Shown: in pieces, positions 35,949 through 44,811 of the stretch
Layout of the letters: the number at the start of each line of letters is the position of its first letter
Numbering within the stretch: position 1 is the first letter of the stretch
NCBI GenBank assembly: GCA_963744275.1
Contig: CAVUSX010000019.1
Span: 186,001-250,000 of the forward strand
Length of the DNA stretch: 64,000 nt
From: VAZQ01 sp963744275
Lineage (GTDB): Bacteria > Pseudomonadota > Alphaproteobacteria > Rhizobiales > Xanthobacteraceae
Direction: 5' to 3'
The notes under the pieces: generated by a model
What the model saw: only the letters and a program-made list of their open reading frames with translations
The model's database searches: none
Told to the model about the DNA's origin: nothing
Translations under genes and position numbers: made by a program

Positions 35949-38286
35949 TCAACCGCCTTCCACTGTATCGCGCTTGGCGTTCCGGATGGCGCTCCACACC
36001 CGAACCGGCGTCGCCGGCATGTCCACGTGGTCGATGCCGAGTTCCTTGAGCGCGTCGCAGAGCGCGTTGATCACCGCGGCCGGCGCCGGCGTGATGCCGC
36101 CTTCGCCGCCGCCCTTGATGCCGAGCGGATTGCCGGCGGTCGGATCGATCGCCAGCTCCACGTCGAAGCGCGGAACATTGTCGGCCCGCGGCAGGCCGTA
36201 ATCCATGAACGAGGCGTTGACGACCTGCCCGCTCGCGCGATCGGTCGCGACCCCCTCCGACAGCGCCTGGCCGATGCCCTGGACGATGCCGCCGTGCATC
36301 TGGCCGTCGACCAGCATGGGATTGATCGGCCGCCCGACGTCGTCCACCGAGGTGTAGCGCTTGATCTCCACCGCGCCGGTTTGCGGATCGACCTCGAGCT
36401 CGCATACCGCGCAGCCGGTCGGATGGGCCGGGATGCGATGCGATAGCTCGGCCATGGCGGAGAGCGTCGCGGGCGCGCTGCGGTTTGCGAGATCGAACAG
36501 GCTGAAGGCATGGTTCGAGCTCGGGGTGGTGAAGAAGCCGTCCGCATAGTTGATCTCGGGCTCGGGTGTCGCAAACATCTCCGCCGCCAGGCCGCGGGCG
36601 CGGGCGAGGATTTTTTCGCATGCCTCGACCAGGAGCGTGCCCACGAGCCGCATGGAGCGGGCCGAATGGGTGCCGCCGCCCTTCTCGACATCGCGGCTAT
36701 CGCCCGTCACCAGCTTGACGCTTGTCGAGCGGCACGTCGAGCAGGTCGGCGGCGACTTGCGCGAACACCGTCTCGTGGCCCTGGCCGGTCGATTGCGTGC
36801 CGCAGATCATCTCCACCTGGCCGTCGGGGCGGACGGTAAGCACGACGCGCTCATAGGGCGCTCCCACCGGAGCCTCGATGTAGTTGGCGAGCCCGATGCC
36901 GCGCAGCCGTCCGGCGCGGCGGCTCGCCTTGCGGCGCTGCGGGAAGCTCGCCCATTCGGCGCGCGCGAGCGCCGCCGCCATGTTGCCGTGGAAATCGCCG
37001 CTGTCATAGGTGAGCCCCATGGCGGTGCGGTACGGCAGCTGGCTCTTGCCGATCAGGTTGCGCCGCCTGATCTCGATGCGATCGATGTGCAGGCGCTCGG
37101 CCGCCAGATCGAAGAGGCGCTCCATCACGAACATCGCCTCCGGGCGGCCGGCGCCGCGGAACGGGCAGGTGGGCGTCGAGTTGGTCAGCACGCCGCGCAC
37201 CTGCACGTCGACCGAGCCCAGATCGTAGACCGTGGTGGCGAGCCGGCGATAGTTGTTGAGCGACACGAAGGCGGCCGGATGGGCGCCGAGATTGCCGTCG
37301 ATCAGGTAGCGCGCCGCCAACAGGCGGCCGCGCCGATTGAAGGCGGCGGCGATCCGCACGTTCAGGTCGCGGCCCTGGAAATCCGACAGGAAGGCTTCGC
37401 TGCGGTCGCTGTTCCAGCGCACCGGCCGGCGCAGGCGCTTGGCGGCCCAGACCACCAGCACGAATTCGGGATAGAGCAGGCTGCGCGACCCGAAGCCGCC
37501 GCCCACGTCCGGCGACACCACCCGCACCCGGGCGGGCGGCACGCCGAGCGCTCCGGCGAGCGCGCCGCGATGGCGCACCACGCCCTGGCCGCCGGCGATC
37601 AAGGTGTAGCTGTCCTCGACCGGGTCGTAGAGGCCGCTGGCGGCGCGCGGCTCCATCTGGCAATTGACGATCCGTTGATTGGGCAGGTCGCGCTCGATCA
37701 CCAGCGCGGCCGCCGCGAAGCTGCGCCCGACCGCCTCGGCATTTCCATAAGCCGCCCGCAGGCTGACATTGCCCGGCGCGCCCTCCCACAATTGCGGTGC
37801 CGCAGTGCCGAGCGCGTCCGCGATCGACGCCACGGCCGGCAGCATCTCGTAATCGACCTCGACCGCTTCGGCGGCGTCGCGCGCCAGGTCGAGCGTCTGC
37901 GCCACGACGAGCGCGACCGGCTCGCCGACATAGCGCACGCGCTCGTGCGCCAGCACCGCCTGCGGATGCTCGAACACGAAATGATCGGGACTGCCCCCGA
38001 AGGCGGGCTTCTGCGGCTCGACCGCGTCGGCCGTATTGGCGAACTGGGCGATGCCCTTGTGGCCGTCGGCCGCGTAGTCGGCCGCGGTCAGGACCGCGAG
38101 CACGCCGGGGCGCGCGCGTGCCGGCGCGAGCCCGATCGAGCGGATGCGCGCATGCGCATGCGGCGAGCGCAGCACATAGGCGAAGCATGCATCGGGCGGG
38201 GGAATATCGTTGGTATAGCGGCCGCGGCCGGTGACGAAGCGCTCGTCCTCCAGGCGCGGTATCGACTTGCCGATGAAACGCGGCAT
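35949..38286 (-). CDS. Xanthine dehydrogenase family molybdopterin subunit (CoxL-like, form II; one frameshift)
   Basis: About 778 residues starting MPRFIGKSIPRLEDERFVTG, the usual CoxL/XdhB N-terminus. It contains DVGGGFGSR, the active-site loop CPFRGAGRPEA (form II type, not the AYXCSFR of true CO dehydrogenase form I), and near the end GIKGGGEGGITPAPAAVINA with the catalytic Glu. A frame break near 36718 is fixed by removing one base. Such subunits bind the Mo-cytosine-dinucleotide cofactor and hydroxylate purines, aldehydes or aromatic heterocycles. No small (2Fe-2S) or medium (FAD) subunit gene adjoins it, so partners must be encoded elsewhere. Confidence 0.85.
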
Positions 38287-38604
38287 CTCGTGTATCCCTT
38301 TTGCATGGGGCGGCGGTTTACGCTGGATCGCGGTTCATGCCCATGAAATGGGGATATCTCCTACCGCCGACTGGCATGGCGCGCGCTGCGGTTCCATCTT
38401 TTCTGCGCGCACGGTGCGGGCACGGTTGGCGGGCTGGCGAGACCATACAATGTAGATGGCAGGGGCAAAAGTCCGTCCAAGCCGTTCAAAGCGGCACGCG
38501 CTTCTCCTTCGTGCACTTCCGCAAGATGGCCGGTTTGCTCGCCGCACGAGGATGACCGCCTGGAATCCTGACCGGATATTTCCGCTTTGCGCTGAAAGCG
38601 ACCG
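38287..38604. other. Intergenic stretch upstream of the CoxL-like gene
   Basis: These 318 bases hold no recognised gene. A plus-strand open frame (38301-38555) has no family likeness and no clear ribosome-binding site. The stretch should contain the promoter of the CoxL-like gene and ends at the truncated end of the insertion element. Confidence 0.45.
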
Positions 38605-39335
38605 TCAAACATCCAAAGTAGTTATAGATATTAAGTGCTTATCATAGCGGGTAGCGATGCGCCTGAAATCCTTGAGCCGGCAAAAGCAGCGTTCGATGAC
38701 ATTGCGTCCTTTGTAGGCGCGTTTGTTGAAGCGGTGGAGGGCTGTTCTATTCGACTTGTTCGGAATGACGGGGATTGCGCCGCGCTCGAGGATATCGGCG
38801 CGGAAGGCGTCACCATCGTAGCCCTTGTCGGCGATGAGTACGCTCATCGGCGGAGCGAGGTCCAGAAGGGCGGACGCGACGGCGATGTCGGAATCCTGTC
38901 CGGGAGTGAGATGGAATGCGCAAGGCCTGCAATCAGGGTCGCTCAAGGCGTGGATTTTCGTGGTGCGTCCGCCGCGCGAGCGGCCGATCGCCTGTTTATG
39001 CTCCCCCCTTTTCCGCCACTGGCCGAGCGATGTGCCTTGATCGAGGTGGAATCAATCGACAGGGTCACACTGTCCTTGCCGCAGTTGGCCAGTGCCTCGA
39101 AGATAGCCTGCCACCGTCCGCGCTTGGCCCAACGATTGAAGCGATTGTAGATGGTGGTGTACGGACCATATTCGGGCGGGCAATCGCGCCAGCGCGCACC
39201 GGACTGGAGCATGTGCACGATGCCGCTGATGATGCGCCGATCGTCGTCCCGCTCGGGGCCGGTCAGGTTCGTCGGCAGGTGCGGTGCAATGCGTGCCCAC
39301 TGCTTGTCACTGAACCAGAACAACCCCTTGCGCAT
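38605..39335 (-). pseudogene. IS5-family (IS427-like) transposase, orfAB, 3' end truncated
   Basis: OrfA starts MRKGLFWFSDKQWARIAPHLP at 39335 after GGGAGG and contains GARWRDCPPEYGPYTTIYNRF and the DDE Asp in SIDSTSIKAHRSASG. The frame then changes at the A4G6 run (39003-39012 on the plus strand) into orfB: GRTTKIHALSDP, VLIADKGYDGDAFR (second Asp) and VIERCFCRLKDFRRIATRYDK (Glu). IS427-type elements use such a slippery run to make OrfAB. After RYDK the usual last 15-20 residues are replaced by HLISITTLDV and a stop, so the 3' end is lost. Confidence 0.85.
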
Positions 39336-39404
39336 CAAAGCCTCCCGAGCCGAATCGTTTCGGCGCCGAGAAAATCACGGTTCTCTGATTAGGTACAGAC
39401 CCTA
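38636..39404 (-). mobile_element. Truncated IS5/IS427-like insertion sequence
   Basis: The right end is intact: read inward on the minus strand it starts GGGTCTGTACCTAATCAGAG. The matching inverted end is absent on the left, where the transposase breaks off near 38636. The right end abuts CTAG, whose TAG is the stop codon of the neighbouring TctC gene. The left boundary is judged only by loss of transposase similarity. Confidence 0.75.
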
Positions 39405-40454
39405 GTCGCCCGCGATAGCGGCCTTATAGCGCTCAACAAGAGACCTCGGCGCACTGATGGTCTCGAGAATCTCTTTCGCAAGTGCGGCGCCGTCCATAGG
39501 GTTGAACTGGATCTTGGCCGCACGCAGTTTCTCGATGAAGTCGGGATCCTGCATCGTCTCATCAAATGCTTTGCGCAAAGCCGCAACGACAGGCTGCGGA
39601 ACGCCAGGAGGTGCCGCATAGGCCTCTCCGAGGTCCGAGCTCGAGGACATGAATTCGCACAACTCCCGATCGGCATCATTGGTCGCAAGGTCGGTCAGAA
39701 GCGGTACATCCTCGAGTTCGGGATGCTTCACAAGCGCAATCTGCATCACGACGCGAACCTTGCCATCACGAAGCCAGTCGGCATGATAGCTGTGCAGGTC
39801 GTTCCAGGTCGAGAATGCGCCTTGCGTCTCGCCTGATTCCACCGACATGTTCATATTGCCTGCGGACTGATAACCGGTGACGATCTTGAACTTCGTCCCC
39901 AATATCTTGTTGACGAACGCGGCATTCTGATAGGTGACCGACGCGCGGCCGACCGCCCCGACGATGACCTGCTGGTGGCGGAAATCATCGATGGTGCGCG
40001 CGGTGACCTTGCTCGACACGAAGAAGATCTGGGTGGCGTCGGTAATACGCCCGAGCCAGTTCATCTTTGCTACATCGTATTTGACGGAAGGATCACCGAC
40101 CGCCTGTGCGGTGACCGCGGACTTCAGCGGCGACACGATGGTCAGGCCGTCCTGTGCGGCCACGCCATAGGCATTGTTGACCGCGGTCGAACCCCCCGCG
40201 CCCGGCATGAAAATCGGCACGACCGTCGGATTGCCGGGGATGTGCCTGCCATAGGCCTCGGCGAACGGAAGCGCATAAAGCGCTCGTCCGCCCCCTGGCG
40301 CCGTCGGCAGCAGCAGCTTGATCGTCTTGCCGCGAAATATATCTGCAATCGACTGGGCAGCGACCGGCGCCGGAGGCGCCCACATCGCCACGGCGACGAA
40401 CGCGGCAACACAGGCGCCCATGAAAGACGGACCTCCAATTCCGCGCTCCACCAT
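39402..40454 (-). CDS. TctC/Bug-family substrate-binding protein abutting an IS end
   Basis: A 350-residue periplasmic binding protein. The signal peptide (VAAFVAVAMWAPPAPVAAQ) is followed by DIFRGKTIKLLLPTAPGGGRALYALPFAEAYGRHI, IFMPGAGGSTAVNNAY and QDGLTI. The C-terminal half is complete (DETMQDPDFIEKLRAAKIQF), ending YKAAIAGD. The stop TAG is the last base pair set before the IS element begins, so insertion may have supplied or just spared the stop codon. A decayed TctC fragment lies three bases upstream. Ligand unknown; the adjacent cupin and UbiD genes suggest an aromatic acid. Confidence 0.92.
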   Translation of the reverse strand: MVERGIGGPSFMGACVAAFVAVAMWAPPAPVAAQSIADIFRGKTIKLLLPTAPGGGRALYALPFAEAYGRHIPGNPTVVPIFMPGAGGSTAVNNAYGVAAQDGLTIVSPLKSAVTAQAVGDPSVKYDVAKMNWLGRITDATQIFFVSSKVTARTIDDFRHQQVIVGAVGRASVTYQNAAFVNKILGTKFKIVTGYQSAGNMNMSVESGETQGAFSTWNDLHSYHADWLRDGKVRVVMQIALVKHPELEDVPLLTDLATNDADRELCEFMSSSSDLGEAYAAPPGVPQPVVAALRKAFDETMQDPDFIEKLRAAKIQFNPMDGAALAKEILETISAPRSLVERYKAAIAGD

Positions 40455-40457
40455 TGT

Positions 40458-40718
40458 CTACTCCCTGAGCGCCTTGCGGGAGGGACGGGGGTGGCCGGGC
40501 AGGTCACGTTCGAGGAATTCCGCATACAGGGGGGCCTCCAGGTCACGCGGCTGCCCCGCAGTCTGATCGGCGATAATGGTGAGGGTTTTCCCCGCCAGGC
40601 AGGAGCCGCTACCGGACTGCGTCTGCGCGGCGGGGAGGGCCATCAACAGCCCAGCTGTAGGCGGACAGGGCAAGCCTCTCCTGCGTATTGCCTCTTCGAT
40701 TCTTATCGCCGCTGCCAT
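40458..40718 (-). pseudogene. Decayed N-terminal fragment of a TctC binding protein
   Basis: An 86-residue frame whose middle reads LAGKTLTIIADQTAGQPRDLEAPLYAEFLERDLPGHP. This parallels the first 45 residues of mature TctC proteins (F-Y-x-GKT-x-TII-V-G-x-x-AGGGYDL-x-ARL-x-A-x-x-L-x-x-H-I-PGNP). The Gly-rich ligand loop is changed and the remaining 250 residues are missing. It appears to be the leftover of a second TctC gene upstream of the intact one. The N-terminal 20 residues have no similarity to a signal peptide. Confidence 0.6.
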
Positions 40719-40735
40719 CAGGGAGGTCCGCCCGC

Positions 40736-41227
40736 CTATTTGGCCGAAGCTTCCTCTTTCGCTTTCGCCAGCGCACGCCTCTCGGGCTCTACGTGGTCGA
40801 ATTCCTTGTCGTACAGGTTCTCGGCGACCACCGGGGGATTCGGATCCTCGTCGTCGTCAAACAGGCCGACGGCGGTCGAGCCCGGCTTGCCCACTATCAG
40901 CGGCGGGGAGTGCGCCTCGACCACCAGTGCGGTCTTGTCGAAGTTGTTCCACGCCCAGTGTATGCGGCCGCGCGGAATGCGGATGTAATCGCCTTGCTTG
41001 CAGTGGAAACCCTCATCCCCCACGAAAACCCAGATTTCGCCTTCGATGACGTAATTGATCTGTTCACAGTCGTGATAGTGAGGCCGCGTGTGATAGCCGG
41101 GGTGATACCAGTTCGGCGAGATGTTGCATTCCCGACCGTAAATCCGGCTGACTTCCTTCATTCCCTCCCCTTTGATGGGGTTGTGCTTACGCTTTGGTAC
41201 GTCCTTGGCCTTGATGTGCAGCGGCAT
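40736..41227 (-). CDS. Cupin domain protein
   Basis: A 163-residue cupin from the ATG at 41227, preceded by AAGGAG; a further in-frame start nine codons upstream is less well placed. It has the full metal site: GYHTRPHYHDCEQINYVIEG (His, His, Glu) and PRGRIHWAWNN (His). The C-terminal 40 residues are charged and helical (EPERRALAKAKEEASAK). It is upstream of the decayed and intact TctC genes on the same strand and downstream of the UbiD-type gene, so one catabolic unit is plausible. Confidence 0.82.
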   Translation of the reverse strand: MPLHIKAKDVPKRKHNPIKGEGMKEVSRIYGRECNISPNWYHPGYHTRPHYHDCEQINYVIEGEIWVFVGDEGFHCKQGDYIRIPRGRIHWAWNNFDKTALVVEAHSPPLIVGKPGSTAVGLFDDDEDPNPPVVAENLYDKEFDHVEPERRALAKAKEEASAK

Positions 41228-41517
41228 AATGCTCACTCCTTGTTCCTGCATCAAAAGAGCACAGCGTGCACCCGATTTCCAGGGTCGGCCTGGGGTTGGG
41301 CACCCGTAGCGTCGCGAGGCCCTGGGCGCTGAAGCGAAAATCCACCAATAACCGCAATTCTCCGAAAGCGGACACTATTTTGAAGCCATGCGGCGCGCAC
41401 GGCAACCTCGCTCTCCTCTGTAACCGAGGGGTACGACCATGCAAGACAGCCGATTCCGGGTTACCTACACCCAAGCGGACGCCCTGGAATAACGGACGCC
41501 GCTTATGGACCTGACGG

Positions 41518-43077
41518 TCATTTCGCCAGACTGTAGCGGCCTTCGGCCGGATCGCGCGCGAGGCGGCCTTGCCGGCGCAGCTCCTCCAGCTCGAGCACGA
41601 TCTCGCGCCCGTCGTCGCTGCCGACCGCGGCCATGAGGTCCTCGAAGAATTTCGGCCCGTCCCGCAGCGCGGTCTCGACATCGGCGAAGCGCGCGCCAGC
41701 GAACTGCGGCGGCTGCGGGATCTCGGCTTCGAGCCGGGCCGCGGTGCCGGGCGGCATGGTCAGGTCGAAGCCGCCCTTGGAGCCGAGCGCAGCGCCCTCG
41801 AGCGAGGGATCGAGCGGAATGGTGCGAAAGCCGCTGGCGCAGACGAAATCGCGGTCGGCCTGGAACCGGGTGGCGAGCGCCCATTCCATCTGCTCGTCGG
41901 AGAAGATGTCGATATCGGGATCGACCACGAACACGTTCTTGGCGTTGGCCTGCGACCCGAAGGCGGCCGCGATGGCGTTGCGGGCTTCGCCCGGGACGCG
42001 CTGGCGCATGGCGATGCGCACGTTGTAGACGCCGCCGGTCGCGGGCGGCGCATAAACGGCGACCGGCTCGCGGATCGCGGTCTCGAGCGCGCGCCACACC
42101 AGCACCTCGGTGCGCAGCGTGCAGAGCTGCGCCGTATCGGTGCAGCTCATGGTGCTGCCGCCGATGGTGAGGGTCTGGAACAGCGCGTCGCGGCGGCGCG
42201 TGATCGCGGTGACATGAAAGACCGGATTGATCTTGACCCCGCCGTAATAGCCCAGGAACTCCCCATAGGGGCCCTCGGCCTCGCTATAGCCTTCCTCGCC
42301 CAGATAGCCTTCGAGCACCCATTCGGCATCGGCCGGCACCAGGATGTCGTTGGTGATGCTCTTGACCACCGGCATCGCGGTGCCGCGCAGGCGCGCCAGC
42401 AGCGAGAGCTCGTCGCCCGGCATCCGCATGGTGGCGCCGAAATAATCGACCGGGTGGCCGCCGACCACCACGCTCAGCGGTAGCCGCTCGCCGCGCGTGA
42501 GCGCCGCCATATAAATGTTGCGCAGATCGCTCGGCGCCACCAGATCGACCCCGGTGGTGGCGCGGCCGCGCAGCATGAAGCGGCGCAGCCCCACATTGGT
42601 GAGGCCGGTTGCGGGATCGCGCGTGAAATCCATGCCCGCCGAGATGTAGGGACCGCCGTCCTTGCCGTGCTGGAGATGCGCCGGCAGCTTGGTCAGGTCG
42701 ACCTCGGCGCCGGTCTGCACCATCTCCTGCGCGGGCGCCTGCTCGCGGCCGACCTCGACGAACTCCGGCTTGCCGCGCAGGCGCGCCAGAATCTCCGGCA
42801 GCAGCTTCTGCGGCGTCACCCCGAAGGCCTGCGCGAACCGCTTGCGGCTGCCGAGCGCATTGCCGACCAGTGGAAATCCGTCGCGCCCGACCGTCTCGAA
42901 CAGGACCGCCTTGGGATTGGCCTCCAGCGTACGGGCGATGTCGGAGAGCCTGGTCGGCCCGGAGCGCGTCTCCAGCTCGCCGCTTACGGCCAGCTCCTCG
43001 ACGAAGCGGCGCAGCCGGAACCGATCCAGATCGACCGCTGCCGCCGCCGCGGTTCTGCTCGACTGCTCAAGCCCCAT
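41518..43077 (-). CDS. UbiD-family prenyl-FMN-dependent decarboxylase
   Basis: A 519-residue protein from MGLEQSSRT at 43077, the ATG nearest to a GGGGA site and the conserved region; another ATG at 43113 is possible. The UbiD fold is complete: the PISAGMDF-like segment GGPYISAGMDFTRDPATGLTNVGLRR, VVVGGHPVDYFGA, the active-site stretch EGYSEAEGPYGEFLGYYGG with catalytic Glu residues, and GGSTMSCTDTAQL. UbiD enzymes (de)carboxylate aromatic or unsaturated acids with prenylated FMN made by a UbiX partner; no ubiX is in this window. It heads a minus-strand group with a cupin and TctC gene. Substrate unknown. Confidence 0.9.
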   Translation of the reverse strand: MGLEQSSRTAAAAAVDLDRFRLRRFVEELAVSGELETRSGPTRLSDIARTLEANPKAVLFETVGRDGFPLVGNALGSRKRFAQAFGVTPQKLLPEILARLRGKPEFVEVGREQAPAQEMVQTGAEVDLTKLPAHLQHGKDGGPYISAGMDFTRDPATGLTNVGLRRFMLRGRATTGVDLVAPSDLRNIYMAALTRGERLPLSVVVGGHPVDYFGATMRMPGDELSLLARLRGTAMPVVKSITNDILVPADAEWVLEGYLGEEGYSEAEGPYGEFLGYYGGVKINPVFHVTAITRRRDALFQTLTIGGSTMSCTDTAQLCTLRTEVLVWRALETAIREPVAVYAPPATGGVYNVRIAMRQRVPGEARNAIAAAFGSQANAKNVFVVDPDIDIFSDEQMEWALATRFQADRDFVCASGFRTIPLDPSLEGAALGSKGGFDLTMPPGTAARLEAEIPQPPQFAGARFADVETALRDGPKFFEDLMAAVGSDDGREIVLELEELRRQGRLARDPAEGRYSLAK

Positions 43078-43213
43078 CGGAAAACGTCCCCGGCGTTCGA
43101 CCATGCCGCGCATGACTTAGCATCGGGCCTGATATTGCGCGAGCCGGAACATTCCGGTGCCGGCCGGGCAGCGTGAACGCGCGGAGTACCGGCGAGGGAC
43201 CGATTGCGGCTCG

Positions 43214-43621
43214 TCACGGACGCGGAACGGAGCGGTACCGACGGGCACGGATGCGAGCCGCCGCTTCGCCGCGAATCCGCTTCATGAAGGCTGGGCTGAA
43301 CGAGCCGATTGGACGGGGATCGGCAATGTGCGGAGATTTCGCGAGGTCATCGAGATTCCATTCATCGACCACGATCCATGACGGAATGGTCAGGCCGATG
43401 CGGCGCGCCTCCATTTCCGGAATTTCGAGCGCCGTTCGCCCCGCCAGCGGTGATTGACTGGTGATGGGGAACAGCGCAACCACCGTTCTGCCTTTGCCTC
43501 CGGCAACAATGATTTGGACGCAGGCGGGACGAGCCTTGCGGCCGGATTCCTCATGGCGATCGTATTCCCGCGCCCAAAGATAATTGTAGGAGATGACGAG
43601 ACCGTTGGAGGGCTCGACCAT
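43214..43621 (-). CDS. PemK/MazF-like toxin
   Basis: A 135-residue protein starting MVEPSNGLVISYNYLWAREY. It follows a PemK-like pattern common in Hyphomicrobiales: a first strand GLVISYNYLWxRE, GRKARPACVQIIV, VVALFPITSQSPL and SWIVVDEWNLDDL. Such proteins are SH3-like mRNA endoribonucleases or related growth inhibitors. It begins one base after the stop of the Phd-like antitoxin gene, so the two are translated together. Activity and cleavage site are not predictable from sequence. The C-terminal basic tail (RIRARRYRSVPRP) may contact RNA. Confidence 0.75.
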   Translation of the reverse strand: MVEPSNGLVISYNYLWAREYDRHEESGRKARPACVQIIVAGGKGRTVVALFPITSQSPLAGRTALEIPEMEARRIGLTIPSWIVVDEWNLDDLAKSPHIADPRPIGSFSPAFMKRIRGEAAARIRARRYRSVPRP

Positions 43622-43622
43622 C

Positions 43623-43859
43623 TCAGCCGTCGTTGTCTTCGAGAGCCGCCAGCATCATGGCGGCCACCTCTTCAGGCGCGTCATCGGCGTGAAAGGCCTG
43701 CCTGGTATCGGCTGCGGTCAGCAGCCGATCGTAGTCCTCGGCGGTCAGCAGCACGAATTTTCGCTTGCCGCGCCGCGTGATCTCGACCGGTCCTCGAAAC
43801 GCGGCCTCGACGATCTCGCCGGATCTGTTGCTGAGGTCGGTTAAAGAAAAACGGGTCAC
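43623..43859 (-). CDS. Phd/YefM-family antitoxin
   Basis: A 78-residue protein from the GTG at 43859 (MTRFSLTDLSNRSGEIVEAA), which matches the usual Phd N-terminus; the ATG at 43910 would lie inside the palindromic operator. It has the Phd fold features: an N-terminal helix pair, RGPVEITRRGKRKFVLLTAEDYDRLL, then a disordered acidic tail (DDAPEEVAAMMLAALEDNDG) of the kind that wraps the toxin. Phd proteins bind their own promoter as dimers and neutralise the toxin. It precedes the PemK-like toxin gene. Confidence 0.85.
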   Translation of the reverse strand: MTRFSLTDLSNRSGEIVEAAFRGPVEITRRGKRKFVLLTAEDYDRLLTAADTRQAFHADDAPEEVAAMMLAALEDNDG

Positions 43860-43885
43860 CGAACCCCTCTTTCCCAAATCTGACT

Positions 43886-43910
43886 TAGCTATTATCGCGA
43901 TAATGCTCAT
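43886..43910 (-). promoter_or_regulatory. Palindromic operator of the Phd/PemK module
   Basis: The perfect 14-base palindrome ATTATCGCGATAAT (43891-43904) sits inside a wider imperfect one, about 30 bases upstream of the antitoxin start. Phd-type antitoxins bind such sites to repress their own operon. It is an AT-rich island in GC-rich DNA, so it may also overlap the promoter. Confidence 0.6.
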
Positions 43911-44142
43911 ATTAGCTATATCGCCGTCCGTGTCAAGGAAGGCCGGCTCACGCCGATCCGGGCCGGCCGCTCGACGCGACCGCCAACACTCTCCTCGACG
44001 GTCGGCATGTTCGGGTTTGATGCCGCCGGTCGATCAGCACCAGCGTCAATGTCTCTCGTTGAGCGCCTATTTGGCGCCGGCGACCGAACAGCGCTTGCCC
44101 CGACCGAACAAATCCAAGCGAGCACGCTGCCATAGAACGAGG

Positions 44143-44185
44143 TTGATCATACCCAAATTGGGTACTATATTTCCCAATATGGGTA
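44143..44185 (+). promoter_or_regulatory. Promoter with two operators, apparently leaderless, for the HTH-nucleotidyltransferase/HEPN module
   Basis: TTGATC (44143-44148) and TATATT (44166-44171) are 17 bases apart. Two palindromes overlap them: ACCCAAATTGGGT (44151-44163) in the spacer and TTCCCAATATGGGTA (44171-44185), which contains the start codon. Their centres are about 21 bases (two helical turns) apart. Transcription would begin within a base or so of the ATG, and no Shine-Dalgarno sequence precedes it, so the mRNA looks leaderless. Confidence 0.55.
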
Positions 44186-44811
44186 CGACACCTGAGGCCG
44201 TCAGTCTCTCGAACGCGTTGTTCTCAAAGGTGCAGCAGCGCGTGCTTGCGCTCATTTTCGGTCATCCTGAGCGGAGCTTCTACACATCGGAGATCGTCAG
44301 GGGCGTACGCTCGGGAGTGGGAGCTGTCGAACGAGAATTGTCACGGCTGCAACTCAGCGGACTTGTCACCGTCGAACGCATCGGTAATCAGAAGCATTAC
44401 CGAGCAAACCGGGATGCTCCCATCTTCGAGGAACTACGGGGAATTGTCGTGAAGACGGTTGGCTTGGCGGAGTCGATCAGAAAGTCCTTCCAACCCTACG
44501 CCGGAGCGATCAAGACCGCTTTCGTGTACGGCTCGGTGGCAAGGGGCACGGACACGGCGCAGAGCGACATCGATCTCATGGTCATCGGAGATGAGTTGAA
44601 CTATTCCGATCTTTATGCCGCAGCACAAAGCGCCGAAGATGACCTGCGGCGGAAGGTCAACCCGCTGTTCCTCTCGGTCAAGGATTGGCAGCGTAAAGCG
44701 TCGGATGCAGGGTCAGTTATGAGCAAGATTGGCGGTTCCCCGAAGATCTTTATCATTGGCTCCGAGCAGGACCTCAATTCATGGGCAAGCAAGAGCTCGA
44801 CAACCTCGTAA
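44179..44811 (+). CDS. HTH plus MNT-type nucleotidyltransferase protein (putative antitoxin)
   Basis: A 210-residue two-domain protein. Residues about 10-90 form a winged helix (VQQRVLALIFGHPERSFYTSEIVRGV, VERELSRLQLSGLVTVERIG, KHYRANR), likely the repressor of its own operators. Residues about 110-180 are a minimal nucleotidyltransferase: FVYGSVARGTDTAQSDIDLMVIGD shows the G-S...R-G motif and the D-x-D metal pair. In MNT-HEPN modules the nucleotidyltransferase modifies (AMPylates) and silences the HEPN partner. The HEPN gene overlaps its end by 31 bases. A fused DNA-binding domain is less usual than stand-alone MNT. No Shine-Dalgarno sequence. Confidence 0.8.
   Translation: MGTTPEAVSLSNALFSKVQQRVLALIFGHPERSFYTSEIVRGVRSGVGAVERELSRLQLSGLVTVERIGNQKHYRANRDAPIFEELRGIVVKTVGLAESIRKSFQPYAGAIKTAFVYGSVARGTDTAQSDIDLMVIGDELNYSDLYAAAQSAEDDLRRKVNPLFLSVKDWQRKASDAGSVMSKIGGSPKIFIIGSEQDLNSWASKSSTTS

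Noticed and set aside
38605..39335. Counting the transposase frame change as another sequencing error
   Set aside because: The shift falls on an A4G6 slippery run at the normal orfA/orfB junction of IS427-type elements, so it is probably the natural recoding site.
41266..41514. 82-residue plus-strand frame between the cupin and UbiD genes
   Set aside because: It has no recognisable family, signal or ribosome-binding site and lies in the gap upstream of the cupin gene. It looks like a chance open frame; nothing else was seen in 41255-41517.
43860..43910. Longer Phd antitoxin start at the ATG at 43910
   Set aside because: It would place the start codon inside the palindromic operator and add 17 residues not seen in the family; the GTG at 43859 gives the usual Phd N-terminus.
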